Positions 35,901 through 46,928 of a DNA stretch of 64,000 nucleotides are shown here, one piece after another (positions within the stretch are counted from its first letter, which is position 1; each line of letters starts with the position of its first letter). Both the position numbers and the translations under genes were made by a program. The stretch is from Symbiodinium natans (lineage: Eukaryota; Sar; Dinophyceae; Suessiales; Symbiodiniaceae), in contig CAJNDS010002237.1 of assembly GCA_905221605.1 (NCBI GenBank), positions 475,096 through 539,095 of the forward strand, read 5' to 3'. Under the pieces are notes generated by a model. It worked only from the letters and a program-made list of their open reading frames with translations. It was not told where the DNA came from and searched no databases.

Positions 35901-37735
35901 CCACTGTCAAGGCTGCGTGGGCTTGGTCGCCTTGAACCAAAGCACTTGTGTCCATCGCAGGCCGTTCTGCCGACCCAGTGACCCGGAAAGTCTGGCAACG
36001 AGCAAGGCACGACGGGAGTTACCAACAGCTTTCTCAGCTTTATGCGGTGAACGGAGCTGCCAACGCAGCCCCCGCCCACCAAGGCACAGCTGCAGCCTTC
36101 ATTGATTCATCTCCAGACGCTGTTGCGGCCTCCAGCAAAGGCCCTGCTGCGTCAAGAAACACTCTTCCATTTAGCACTGCGGAGAACAGCCATCGAATGC
36201 ATTGCAAACTCCCGGCTTGGGCCAACTCTTTGTGTGTTTGCGTCCAACCTGCCATCTTTCGCAGAGCTTGGACGACATCCCAAGATGCCATGGCCACTAG
36301 CGACATCCAAGCCTCGGACTTCCGTTGCCAACTCTCTACGGAGAAGTGGTCGCACTGTCGCGTTTCCAATGGTTGCTCTTGCACAGGCTTCATGAAGCAT
36401 CTGCAGACCAGAAAAGGAGGATGCCCTCAACTCACTGCTCAGAGATCTCTGAGGCTTGCCCAAAAGTCCTGCAAGTGTGTACCCCAAATCGCAGCACATT
36501 CACCCATTCACCGGTTGCAACCTTGAGCAAAAAAGGCTCCATGCGGAGCAAAGGTTTGTCCAGGCCTGAGAACGCGGGCTCACGAGGCAGCTGTAGGCCA
36601 AAAGTAGGATGCACTTTCGGTAAAAATGCGGCCTTGCTGTGACTTTCGATTGCCAGCACTTACTGCTCTCAGTCGTACCAGACGTAAACAAAGTGGATCA
36701 CACAGCTGCCACCAAATTCGTAGCGCCCAGGCATGTCTTTGCCAGTCAGCACCTTGTTGCCATAAGACTTGATTGATGTTCCACTAGCTTGGATTGGCAA
36801 CCCAGCACATGTTCCTCGTACCTAGTCTCATTTCTTCCACGAAAGGTTGTGCTTTCTCGAGTGCTTGAAAGCTGCCGGAGGCGATGCTGGCACACTAGTC
36901 ACACTAGTCAAGCCTCAAGCCTTACTCAGGTTCCGCCCGTCTTCGGAAAGGCTTCCCAGCGGAGTGGGTGCTCAGGTCTCACGCAGTCTTACGTAAGGTC
37001 TTGACGTGTCATCTCGAGCGACGACCCTTTGCAGAGATTCGCTTGAAGGCGACTGCACGCCGGATTTGGCCTGCAGCTTTCTGGAAATCGAAACGTTCAG
37101 CTGTAAGGTGCTGCGCCTCCGCACGTTGGATATGTTTGATCAATGTCAAGAATGCACGGCGTCCGATGAGGCACATGTCCATAGCTCCGGGTGCTCTGTC
37201 GAGCCTGTGCAAGTTCAGGGATGATTCCCAAGAGCTGCGGTGTTGGCGATTTTGTCAGAAGGCCTCCGGTGCAGAGTATGCAGCAAACAGCTGAAATAAA
37301 CAGCCCGCAAGCAAGCGGAAGCGATATGCGCTGACTCGGACAGCAGGAACACCCACTAACCTGCCTGGGCTCCAGCCTTGGCTCGCAGCAACTTCCGGCG
37401 CCTTGCAGGTGCCGCTCCTTCCGTTGGAGTCCTACGGCAGTTACAGCAGGACAGGCTAGTGACAGACTGCAGCTTCCAGTTCGAGGTTTGAGGATCCCAC
37501 GAAGGAAGTTGAAGCCACACAAGGGAAATTCCCCACACTCAGAAGCCATTTGGCATCCTGCTCTTATTGTTTCCAGGCAAGGCCCTAAAGTTGCAAACGC
37601 ATTTCAACACTTGCATGTATTCATGGTTCTAGCGCCAGAAGCCCAGGGGCTGCCTGGCTGGGGGTGCAAGAGTTCTGAGTTCTAGAGGGATGCCGCACTG
37701 CGCAAGCGCGACACGCAGAAGCGATGGGCCGTGCA
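29975..37735. other. Host DNA, no supported gene
   Basis: GC-rich sequence with short tandem motifs: 'cagaaacct' units near 34015-34045 and 'cagtcagag' units near 34353-34375. Open frames up to 192 codons (35948-36526) occur on both strands and overlap one another. None shows a domain. Confidence 0.45.
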
Positions 37736-37744
37736 AGCCGCAGG

Positions 37745-37955
37745 AGGAAGTAATAACAGCAACGCTAGTAATAATAGTAGCAGTAGAAATCATGATAGCA
37801 AAAGTAATCATCGACAATATGAATCATTGATAGTAAAAAATAGAAATAACGGTAAGAATAGTAATAGTGATAGTAATAGCAATCGTGATAGTGATAGCAA
37901 TAGTAATAGTCATAGTCATAGTAATAGTAGAAGTAGTAACGTCCTGTCGTCCCAA
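37745..37955. repeat. AT-rich (AATAGT)-like degenerate repeat
   Basis: About 200 nt of interleaved 'aatagt', 'gatagt' and 'catagt' hexamers in otherwise GC-rich host DNA. Translations give Asn/Ser runs on one strand and Tyr runs on the other, which come from the repeat itself. Confidence 0.9.
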
Positions 37956-37959
37956 AAAT

Positions 37960-39760
37960 AATAGGGTGATTGTAGTGGTAGCATATGTTCATAACCTCAG
38001 GTATCGAACATTAGGAGCCCGACCAAAGTTGAAAAAGAGCTAGAGACTCCGGACAAGCATGTTGCATGATTCGTGAGCACGCGAGACCTTGTTGTAGTTG
38101 TACGTAACTTGGCGCAGCTTTCAAAGCCTTGTCGAACATGTGTCTACACAGCCACATTGCAATAAGGTCCTTACAGGCTTGCTTTGAGTTATCACATTTA
38201 TTGTTTGTTTACCCCTCGCCTAGAAAAACACAAACACCAAAGCAAGTGCTGGTTCATTGCAGGAGCAAAGTCATGTTCGGATGCCTGCTGGGACAGGTCT
38301 GCTTCGCAGCGTCCTGGTGGCAGACTTGCTTCCCCATTCGGGTTTGTTCTGGAATTCGGCTTGATACCCCAAGATGCCTCGCGACAGCATTGCAACTTGG
38401 AAGAGTGCTGTCTTCCGCAGAAAGAACGTAATGTAATGTATCCTGTTGGACATGTGGCATCTTTTGATTCAAATAAGCCATGGTGTGTCATCAGTGGTTT
38501 GAGGAGGGCAATGGTGTGAGGGAAGTTGCCCTTGCCCGTTGAGCTAACAGCTAACACAAGGCAGAAATGCCACTGCAGATGGAAAGAATGAAGAATTTAG
38601 CAAGGTAGCATATGTATGGCCACCAATTAAACGCAACTAACATGACGCCTGGCTTGAACACATCGAACCCATGTGCATTTGTTCTTTCCCACTCTTTTGC
38701 TTTACTTGTTTTAGCCCCGCTGTTTTTGTCCAAGGCACAGGTGTCCACAAGGTGGCCGAGGCGCTCGTCACGGTGGCGGCGGAGATGCCTTTTGTGGATG
38801 TAACATGATGTAACCTTTCTCTCCACGAAGTACAGAACGAAGTACATGACGAAGTACATTTGCATGCTGGAGTTTGGTCCTCTCAACTCCGTGCAACGTT
38901 TACCTGACCAAGCCGCCAAGCAGCCCCAGCTCCGATGAGGCCGTTGCCAAAGACGATGGGTTCGCCTTAAGGCAAAATGTCCCCAAAGGCGGGAAAAGGC
39001 TTATCTCCAGCATTGCATCCAAGGCTGCCGTTGCACAGGATACAGTTGCCTTGATCTGATCATGGTTGTTGTCAGAGTGGCCCGAACCTTTCCGGGGTGG
39101 GAGTTGTCCCGGTGCGCGGAGCACTGGCAAGAACGAAGATTGCCGGGTTGCCACAAAAACACCGGCTTGGGCATCCTTGGGGGGTTCACGTCTTTGTGAA
39201 GACCGGATGCAGACCTTTGCGAAGCATGCCTGTAGCATACTCCGCAATTGAAAACCACAACATTGCCGAAACATGCATGCTTTTGTTTCACTTGTTGCGA
39301 AGCATCCCCACGAAAGCATACTCTAACACATTCCGCCGCGCCTCTCTCACCCTGTGTTGGAGCAATCGCTTCCGCCAGGCGAAGAGTTGGCGGTTTGATT
39401 CAGCTTGTGAAGACCTGCGCAAGTCATCCCAAGGAACAACCACAGACAAAGGCCACAACTACCAGCATCCAGAAGGCACGACCAAGTAGGAAAAAAGAGT
39501 AGAGGGGGAGGGCGGGGGGGGGGGTGGCGAGGGAGCAGAATAAGAACATCTACGGCTAGAGATCACTCTATGGCCTGTACGGCATGCATGAGGACTGCCT
39601 GTGGAAATATTCATGCACTACTCGGTGCATGACGGACATGAAGAGTCCCCAACCCAACCTCCTAATTCCGGGAACCTGCCTTTCCAGAAATTCTGGGGGG
39701 GAAGAACCACGGCAGGGTTGTCGCTGCAGCTGGCATGAGCCTCTTTTCGGTTTCCTCACC
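37960..39760. other. Host DNA, no supported gene
   Basis: No repeats of note apart from a G-rich patch near 39505-39520, and no recognisable protein domain on either strand. Confidence 0.45.
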
Positions 39761-39764
39761 GGGC

Positions 39765-40105
39765 GCACTTCAACTGGTGCATGAATCTGGGAGAGGTGCG
39801 CTAAAACTAGGAATATGGCGTATCGGTTGGAAGAAGGATGCCTACTTCCAAAATCGATACTCCAGAGCCCGTTTGCTATGCCAACAATTCCAGGAAGATG
39901 CAGAATTCATACCCGTAATTTCCCTCGTCTTTCCAAAGGTTCTGTGGCCGCAGCCTCTTGTATCTCATGCAGCATCGGAGAGGGCTGCTTCACAGACGCA
40001 CATTCCAACTGGCGCATGCGCCTGCATGAAACCAGGAATAGGGCGTTGGGAAGAGGATGCCAACTTCCAAAAACGATTCTCCAGGGTTTATTTGCTATGC
40101 CGAAA
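39765..40105. repeat. Tandem duplication, about 220-bp period
   Basis: A block at about 39765-39885, containing 'actaggaatatggcg', 'ggatgcctacttccaaaa' and 'tttgctatgcc', recurs at about 40000-40105 with 'accaggaatagggcg', 'ggatgccaacttccaaaa' and 'tttgctatgcc'. The copies are diverged with small indels. Confidence 0.75.
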
Positions 40106-40654
40106 TGAGGTTGAACAGTTCCATAGCAGCATGTGGTCAACGTGGCAATTCCTGGACGCTGCCCAAGACGATACCCAAATGATAGCCCTCCCTTATGTAG
40201 CTGCTTCCTCTTAAAGAGGGTGTTCGCACATTTTCCGCAAAAGTCACGACCTCTGGTTCATTGCAGCTGGAGGGTTATGCGCCAGTTCTTGGGACATCAA
40301 TTCGTAAGAGTTTGCTGCCGAGATGGCGACAGAGGCCACCAGGGGTTGGGCAAACGCGGGGCAGTTTTTCTTGGGGTAATGCCATATGTTGCAGTACATC
40401 AGTCGCTCCCTGACCTGCATCCTGTCGTCGGCCGCTAAAAAAAATTGCGCTGAAATGTCTACCTTGAGCATGTCTTCGCGGAAGTGGATGTCTCAGGGAT
40501 GTCTCTGACTTCTGCCGAGGGTGTCCCTGCCCGATAGAGGCAGCCCCTTGGAGCGGTTGGAGCGGCATGCTGCCAGCGAATGCCTCCTTTCATGCAACTA
40601 TCAATGCGACTATCATGGCGCAGCGAGCTGACAAGAAACACGTCTCTAGTGTTG

Positions 40655-41462
40655 TGTGGCTCGCGCGGGCGCGTTCGTGTGGTCAGGATGTGTTCTTGCA
40701 GGAGAGCCAGCTGGTGTCACAGGAAGGGGGCCCGTCTACAAAGGGTCTCTTTATCCGTTCTCTCCTCCAGGGCGAGGCACTTCACCGCCGGACCCGAGTA
40801 CTGCCTTGTGCCTCGCTCGGACGCGTTTGGACGCGTGGTCAGGATGTGTTCTTGCCGGAGAGCCTGGTGTGGCAGCAAGAAAGCCTGAGCCACAAAGGCG
40901 CACTGTTGATTTCTATGTTGGGGCTGCCCGATGTTCTAAATCCCACTGGGGACGTTCTACAAAGGCTCAGTCTACTTTTTCTCTCCTGCAACAGAGCAAA
41001 CCACTTCACAGCCTGACCCGAGCAGTGTCGTGCTCGGACGCGTTTGCGTGGTCTGGATGTGTTGCTGCAGGAGAGCCAGCAAACGTCGCGGCAGGGCGAA
41101 CCTTTGCTTGCGAAGTTGAGACTGCCCGATGAGTACCCTCAGTCTCAGATCCCACTGGGGCAGTTCTACAAAGGCTCTGTGTGCTCCTTCTCTTTTCGAA
41201 CAGAACGAGGCACTTCACCGCCTGACCAGAGTAGTGTTTTGGGGCTCGCGCGGACGCGTTTGCGTTGTCAGGATGCGTTCCTGCAGGAGAACCAGCTGGT
41301 GTCGCGGCAAGAAAGCCTGAGCCACAAAGGCGTACCTGTGCTTTCGAAGTTGTGATTGCCCAAAGTTCTGGTACCCTGAGTTTCAAATCCCACTGGGGGC
41401 CCTTCCAGAAAGGCTCTGTTTACTCCCCCTCCTCAACACGGGGCACTTCACCGCCTGACAAA
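40655..41462. repeat. Tandem repeat with about 214-bp units
   Basis: Variants of 'ggtcaggatgtgttcttgc' occur at about 40681, 40838, 41051 and 41267. Each copy goes on with 'ggagagccagctggtgtc', then 'ctacaaaggctctgt' and 'gcacttcaccgcctgac'. The first interval is shorter (157 bp) because a segment is missing. Both strands are partly open, but the frames shift between units, so this is a satellite-like array and I do not call it a repeat protein. Confidence 0.8.
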
Positions 41463-41469
41463 ATGCAGT

Positions 41470-44400
41470 CAGCAGCAAACTGCGCTTCTCAAGCAATTCA
41501 GCGGCAAATCCATCACTTAATGTCGCTGCAATGCCGGATGCGCTGTGATTTGCTCTTCAACTTCTTGAAGTGGCCGGAGCCCAGCACGGCTGCAAGCTAC
41601 GCACCTGGACGCACCTTCCCCGTCAGCTCTCGTGCTCAAGCCGGGGCTCCTGGGGTTTTGCAACGGGTTCTGAAAGCCTGCCATATGAGGTCAACATTGT
41701 GAGAGGCCAAAACGACACACCTCGAGAAGCCTGCGCAGTACCACGCTCGTCGCACGAAGCGAACGGACGGTTTCGCTGCGTGCAGAAGCCGTCCTGATGA
41801 AATCCGACACAGCAACCCTTACTTTCTCCATCCTGCGCCTGGCTTTCTACTTGAGGCATAAACAGCTGACAGGGCTGTTCGCTGGAAATCTGCGTGTGGC
41901 TCAGTCCGAGAGGACTTCTCACTGAAGGCCTTGCGTGCCCATGCTGTTAGGATGCAACTCCTGGCGCATGAATCCAGCCAAGCCAATCACGTGAGAGCAG
42001 GGAATCAATGCAGCCTTACACCGGCAGCAGCCGGGGAGCGTTCAGTTTCAAGCTTATGCACTAGGTGGAGGTATGTCATGCGCATTTAGCTGGTGCGTAA
42101 CGGGGCATGTGCGCACAGGTTCGCACAAGAAATCCTGGGTTTGCCACTTCAGGACCTGTGAGAGAAGCCACAATCCGCGACAGGGGGGAATGTAACAGGC
42201 TTACCAACTCAAGGGTAGTGAAAAGAGGGTCCGGGCAACCCCGCTGTTCAGCACAAACCCATGTGATCCTGCTGGAAACAGCCGTGGCACTGTCCATCAT
42301 CTAATGGAATAAGTCGGAATGAGTGGAATAAGCGTTGTGCGATTCAGGGCGATCAGATGGGCAAGCCCGAGAGGCACTGCACCAAAGTCCAAGATGGGTC
42401 CCGAGTCGCAGCCCAAATCTCCGGTGTTGCCGTTCCAGACGCAACATGCGTTGCCAGGGACGTCAGGTGCTGCCGTTGGAAGAGTGCAGATCAGGAACAG
42501 GGCGGTGTTTCCAAGGCGTGTGCTTGGCCTTGCTTGTCACTCGCGATGCCGAAGAGTACATTTTGATGTAGAGGCCCGAAATGAGATTCAGCGGCAATTC
42601 TATGAGTTGAGAACGCAACAGGAAAGCCAGACGATGACAGACGCAGATGTTGTTGACTCTAGGTACTTGTTCTTCGAGGGCTGAATTGCTGTCGCCACCC
42701 TACTCCCCACGGTCCCCACGCGACGCCCAACACCTTGTGTGTACTGTCCGGCCAAGACAGCGGGGCCAATCCCTCGAGGCCGTGAGGGCCGTGAGGGCCG
42801 TGAGGCCAAGGCACACCTTACATCAAGCTTTGCAGGCTTTGCCAAATTTGCATGCCTCCCAGGAAGCCTTCTGAGGCTTTACGTTGCAGTCTTGGCAGCG
42901 GCCCTGGCGGGGGCGGACAAGAAGAATTTCGAGCCACGCAGCAAATGAGTCGAGATAAATTGATTCCTTGGCTGCCGCGGGCTTCTCCTATGCCAACCCG
43001 ACAGACGTTGAACACCACGTGCATACTATGCCATGTGTGCCATGCGCAGCTGCCAAGGCGATGTCCGGGCAGAGCAAACCTTGCAAAGCCGAAATGTCAT
43101 TCATAGCCACAGCCGAAAGAGGAGTCCTGCAACTCAAAAATGCATTGCTGCAGTTTCCCATTGTTGCCAACATTGCAGTTTCCCGCAGCATGCGCCGGGC
43201 AAAGCTGAATAGGCCTGCAGCATTTTCGTAGCCGCGCCACTGCCGATATTCTTGCGTGGCAGCAACTCCTCTTGTCCAACTTGTCTTCGGCCCTTCGGCC
43301 CTTCGGCTGTGCTGAGCGCAAAGCCAAAGCTCCGAGATCAGAGTGTTGGTCTCACGGTGCGCGAGCTCTATGGCTCTATGGCAGCCTCAACGGCCTCAAC
43401 GGCACGCTGACACGTTGAGCAGCGCAACCGCGGCTTATAAACCTCAACCCAAACATCGCCTTTTCTGCAAGCCGAACCTCCTGCCCTGGTTTGCCACGCT
43501 TCAAGCTCAGAAGAGCAAGCGCAATCTTCAGTGAAGCGGCCAGCTGCTGCGGTGGCCAGCTGTCCCCAACAGATTAACTCGTCGACGTGCAGCAGCTTTG
43601 TCTTGCTCTGCGAGACTGTTCCCGCTTTCTGCACACCCTTGCATTTGGCAACCGTTTTCCCCCGCATCAAGCTAGCCTCAATCTCTCATCTAAACGACTT
43701 GTAGGCGACTTTGCTGTTCTTCAGGCGGTCATCTGACGCTCTGTCATCTATCAGCTCTTCCTGCTTCCACAGCAGCATCGCGGTCGGGGCAGCAGTATTG
43801 AGTCCATTGTCAGCGCCCCGGTGCCCACCTGTGCTCCCCTCAGCGCTCAACCGGAAGGGTAAATTGGGGGGGGGGGGGGGGGGGGGGGTGTTGGGCACAT
43901 GAGCCGCACATGACCTGCTGTGGGCGTGAGGACAGATGGTGCAGCGCAGAGATGAGGTCCAACGACATGCTGCTCTTGCAGGATCCCTGCTGCCTCCGAG
44001 AGGGGCATCGCCGGCCTTTTTTTGGGTGGGGCGGCGTTGGAAGGCCTTTCGATGTTCCCAGGAGGGGCATCTACAATCTGCCAAACATGGGACCTGAAAA
44101 GGGGCTCTCCATAGACCACCGTCCACTTTAAGTTTAAAGGGGCTCCTGTTTAGGCTCCATGTTAGTTTGGGGCAGTGTAGTGCCTCCCAGGCTGCTTGAT
44201 GGCTCCCAGGCTGATGAATGTTAAAGCGGTCTTCTGCTTCTTCTGCTTAACGCAGCTGCAGCTACTTCTGGGACTCCTAGCATCCGGCAAAGATAGCAAA
44301 GCCGGGAGTTTCCCACGACCTGGAAGGGTTCAACAGGGCTCTTGTTCACAGGCGCCCACAAAAAGGGGCCCCCCAATTCATAGAAACAGCCAGTTGGGGT

Positions 44401-46375
44401 CGCTCCGAGGCCTCCTTGCTGGAACTCGCTGCAAGAGCATTTGCAGTCGCGTGATCTCGCATGGCCGCAAGAAGAAGCGCAGGAATCTCGCGCGCAAGCC
44501 CGCTTCTTTAAAGAGCCCCCCTTCTGCATTGTTGAAGACCCTCTTCAAGGCGAAGCCTGGGAAGCTCCCTCTCAGATGCCAAGGGGCACAGCTCGGGCAC
44601 AGCGGGCACGGCTTAAGGCCTTTTCGCAAGGAATCTCCCTTCCCCTCCAGTTGGGCGCTGCGCGCTAGCTCGCGCGACCGCGAGCTGTCGGTTCGGCTGC
44701 CGAGAGGTTGATATCTGCATCCCTTCTGTTCTGTGTCTGATCTTCGTCCAATTCTGCAAAGTTTGAAAGGCCGAGAAACTTGGAGCTGTTGTCGATGCTG
44801 GTTGCCACTCCACTCCTCCGTCCTGCGAACGCGTTGCCTCAGCTTCGGTGATTGCTTCTGCAGCATGCCGGGTGCTGCACTTCTCCTTCGATGTCAGTCT
44901 CTGCGGTGCCGATTCTGTTGCCTTGCCAGCAAGCTGCTTGTTGATGGACAGTGCGACGTGCCATGACGTGCCGTGACGTGCCGTGACGTGAGGAGCTGCC
45001 TGACTTCGCCCACGGCCTCAGTTCGCAAGATCCGGGCATGCTGTGCGGGACAGCAGGTGCAGGCTTAGGCCCGGGCTGATCATGATCTGCTGGTGTCAAT
45101 CACCGCCAGTACCTTGACTCTCTGGAGTACTTGTGGCAAGAATGGCCAGTTCACGAAGGAGGAATGACTAGGCGCGTGTGTGCCAGCTTGGCAGGCAGAT
45201 GCTCCGCCGTACTTTGAGAAAGTCACCTCTGACGACCCGGGAACGAAACTTCTTGATGGGAGCTTGCTGAGGCAAAGTTGTTTGCCGGCTAATGCAAACC
45301 AGTTGGCCCTGTTGGCAGCTGCCTTGCTGCTTCTTTTTGTGACGCAGAAGCGCGCCCTGCCATAGCCGAGCAGAAGCGACTAGTTGGGCGAACTTGAAGT
45401 TTTCACTTCTCCCCTTCGTGCGAGGCCCGATGTACCGCACATTCTGACCATCAGAGATGCAAGGACATCGTCATGCGATTTGGAGTGAGTGTGCAACACG
45501 TCACCGGCGATACCCACCTCTGCCATTGCGGTGCTGCAGTGCTGTCCACATCCTCGGCATGGTTGCATGGTTGCAAACCCAGAAGTTGCGGTGTGAAGAG
45601 GTCACGTGAGCTTGCTGGATTCAAAGCCTGCAGTGCCTGCAGTGCCCAGTGCCTGCAGTGCCCAGTGCCTGCAGCCCCAGATACCCGGACCCTCCTGCAC
45701 ACAGGGTGGCGTCCGGGTCTGCTCTCCCATTCGTGGGCCCCCTGAGTTGCAAGCAAGGCTTGCATATACTCCGCCAGCAAGAGGACGCTTCTCCTAGCGT
45801 GTTCCCTCGCTTTGTAGCTGGGCTAATTGCCGGCAGCAAGGAGTCATGCTAATCATAGCGAAGCCATGACCACCCAAAAGCTTGGGAAACCAAGCGATAA
45901 GAAAGCCATGCTGTATACATTTTCGGGTTCCTAGGTTCTCCCAGGAAGTAGTATGTACAAGAGCAGGGCGTCTAGAAGCAAGGTGCGCATTGGTATCCCG
46001 AAAGGACAACTGGCATTCACGGCCCAACACTTCTCTACCTCATGTCTCGAGTCAACCCAGGCGGCCGGGAGCCTTACACGTATGCAGTTTGGCACAGACC
46101 CATCTGGCACGAAGAACCTGTTCGAATTTCGAATTGAGACAGCTTGGGCAGTAGCCGGCTGCTTGGAGTCTGGCTACTCTGGGCGGCTTGCGACAGCACC
46201 TCACCGGTCTAGAGATCTCAAACTCTCTCGCCGTGGTTTCCGCAGATAACATGAGCAGCCTCTTAACAGCTTCCGTTGCCTTAACAACATCTGGCACTAC
46301 CGCACCTTGAACGTTGTTTCAAACGTGAAGCGGGCTGTGCAGGCGCGTGCTCAAACAGCCACTTGAAAGAGTTAG
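41470..46375. other. Host DNA, no supported gene
   Basis: Mostly GC-rich sequence. A run of 22 G lies at 43867-43888, short 'gccgtgacgt' units near 44958-44990 and 'cctgcagtgc' units at about 45628-45670. The stretch at about 42556-42684 (+) reads as ordinary protein (RNEIQRQFYELRTQQESQ) up to a TGA and could be a terminal exon. Its pattern is vaguely like LYR-motif proteins, but this is too weak to name. Confidence 0.4.
43867..43888. repeat. G22 homopolymer
   Basis: Twenty-two consecutive G on the + strand. Confidence 0.95.
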
Positions 46376-46378
46376 TGG

Positions 46379-46625
46379 ATACCATTTCCATTTTCTAACC
46401 ATGCCCACCCCCCTAGGCCACCCGAAGACCAAAACCATAACAACCTATACCTCAACCCTAAACTCACCAAAAGACCCATAGTAAGACCCATATGATAGAA
46501 CCATTAGAAGACCCATACACCACCACATAGAAAAATCCCACTCTAAACCCCATACACCAATACCCCCATAGAAAAACCCATATGCCCAACCCGAAATCCC
46601 CAACCTTAGAAAATGGAAATGGTAT
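46379..46625. mobile_element. 247-bp element with perfect 20-bp inverted ends
   Basis: The 20 nt at 46379-46398 (ataccatttccattttctaa) are the exact reverse complement of 46606-46625. Seven further outer bases extend the pairing imperfectly. The interior is unlike its surroundings: a C/A-rich strand made of degenerate 'gacccata' and 'aaacccata' units with a few 'ccctaaa' motifs. Size and structure fit a MITE or a hairpin-forming foldback element. No clear target duplication was found. Confidence 0.6.
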
Positions 46626-46928
46626 TCTCTAATAAAATATCTATAATAGGAATAAGGTTTAGGGATAAGGTAGGAATAAGAAGCACCCCCCTGTTCGGAT
46701 GGACTACAACGACTTCCACGACTACCGCGACGACCATCTCTTCGTTGAAAGGACTGATTAGGGTTTTACGGTTTAGGGTGTAGCCTTGGAGTGCGCAAGT
46801 GCTTTTTGTCATCGGATGCTTCTTGAATGACGCATCGGCACCGGCCAAGAGCAAACTTGTTTTTGGTGTGAAGCCGTTTTCGCAAACATTTGACAGAATC
46901 CTGCCCTTTCGCTTTCATTTCCTTCGTG
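46626..46928. other. AT-rich spacer with telomere-like motifs upstream of the Ub-like gene
   Basis: Contains 'aaggtttagggataagg' at about 46650 and 'gattagggttttacggttt' at about 46757, both resembling degenerate TTTAGGG telomere repeats. This is probably the 5' flank of the next gene. No promoter element was identified. Confidence 0.5.
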
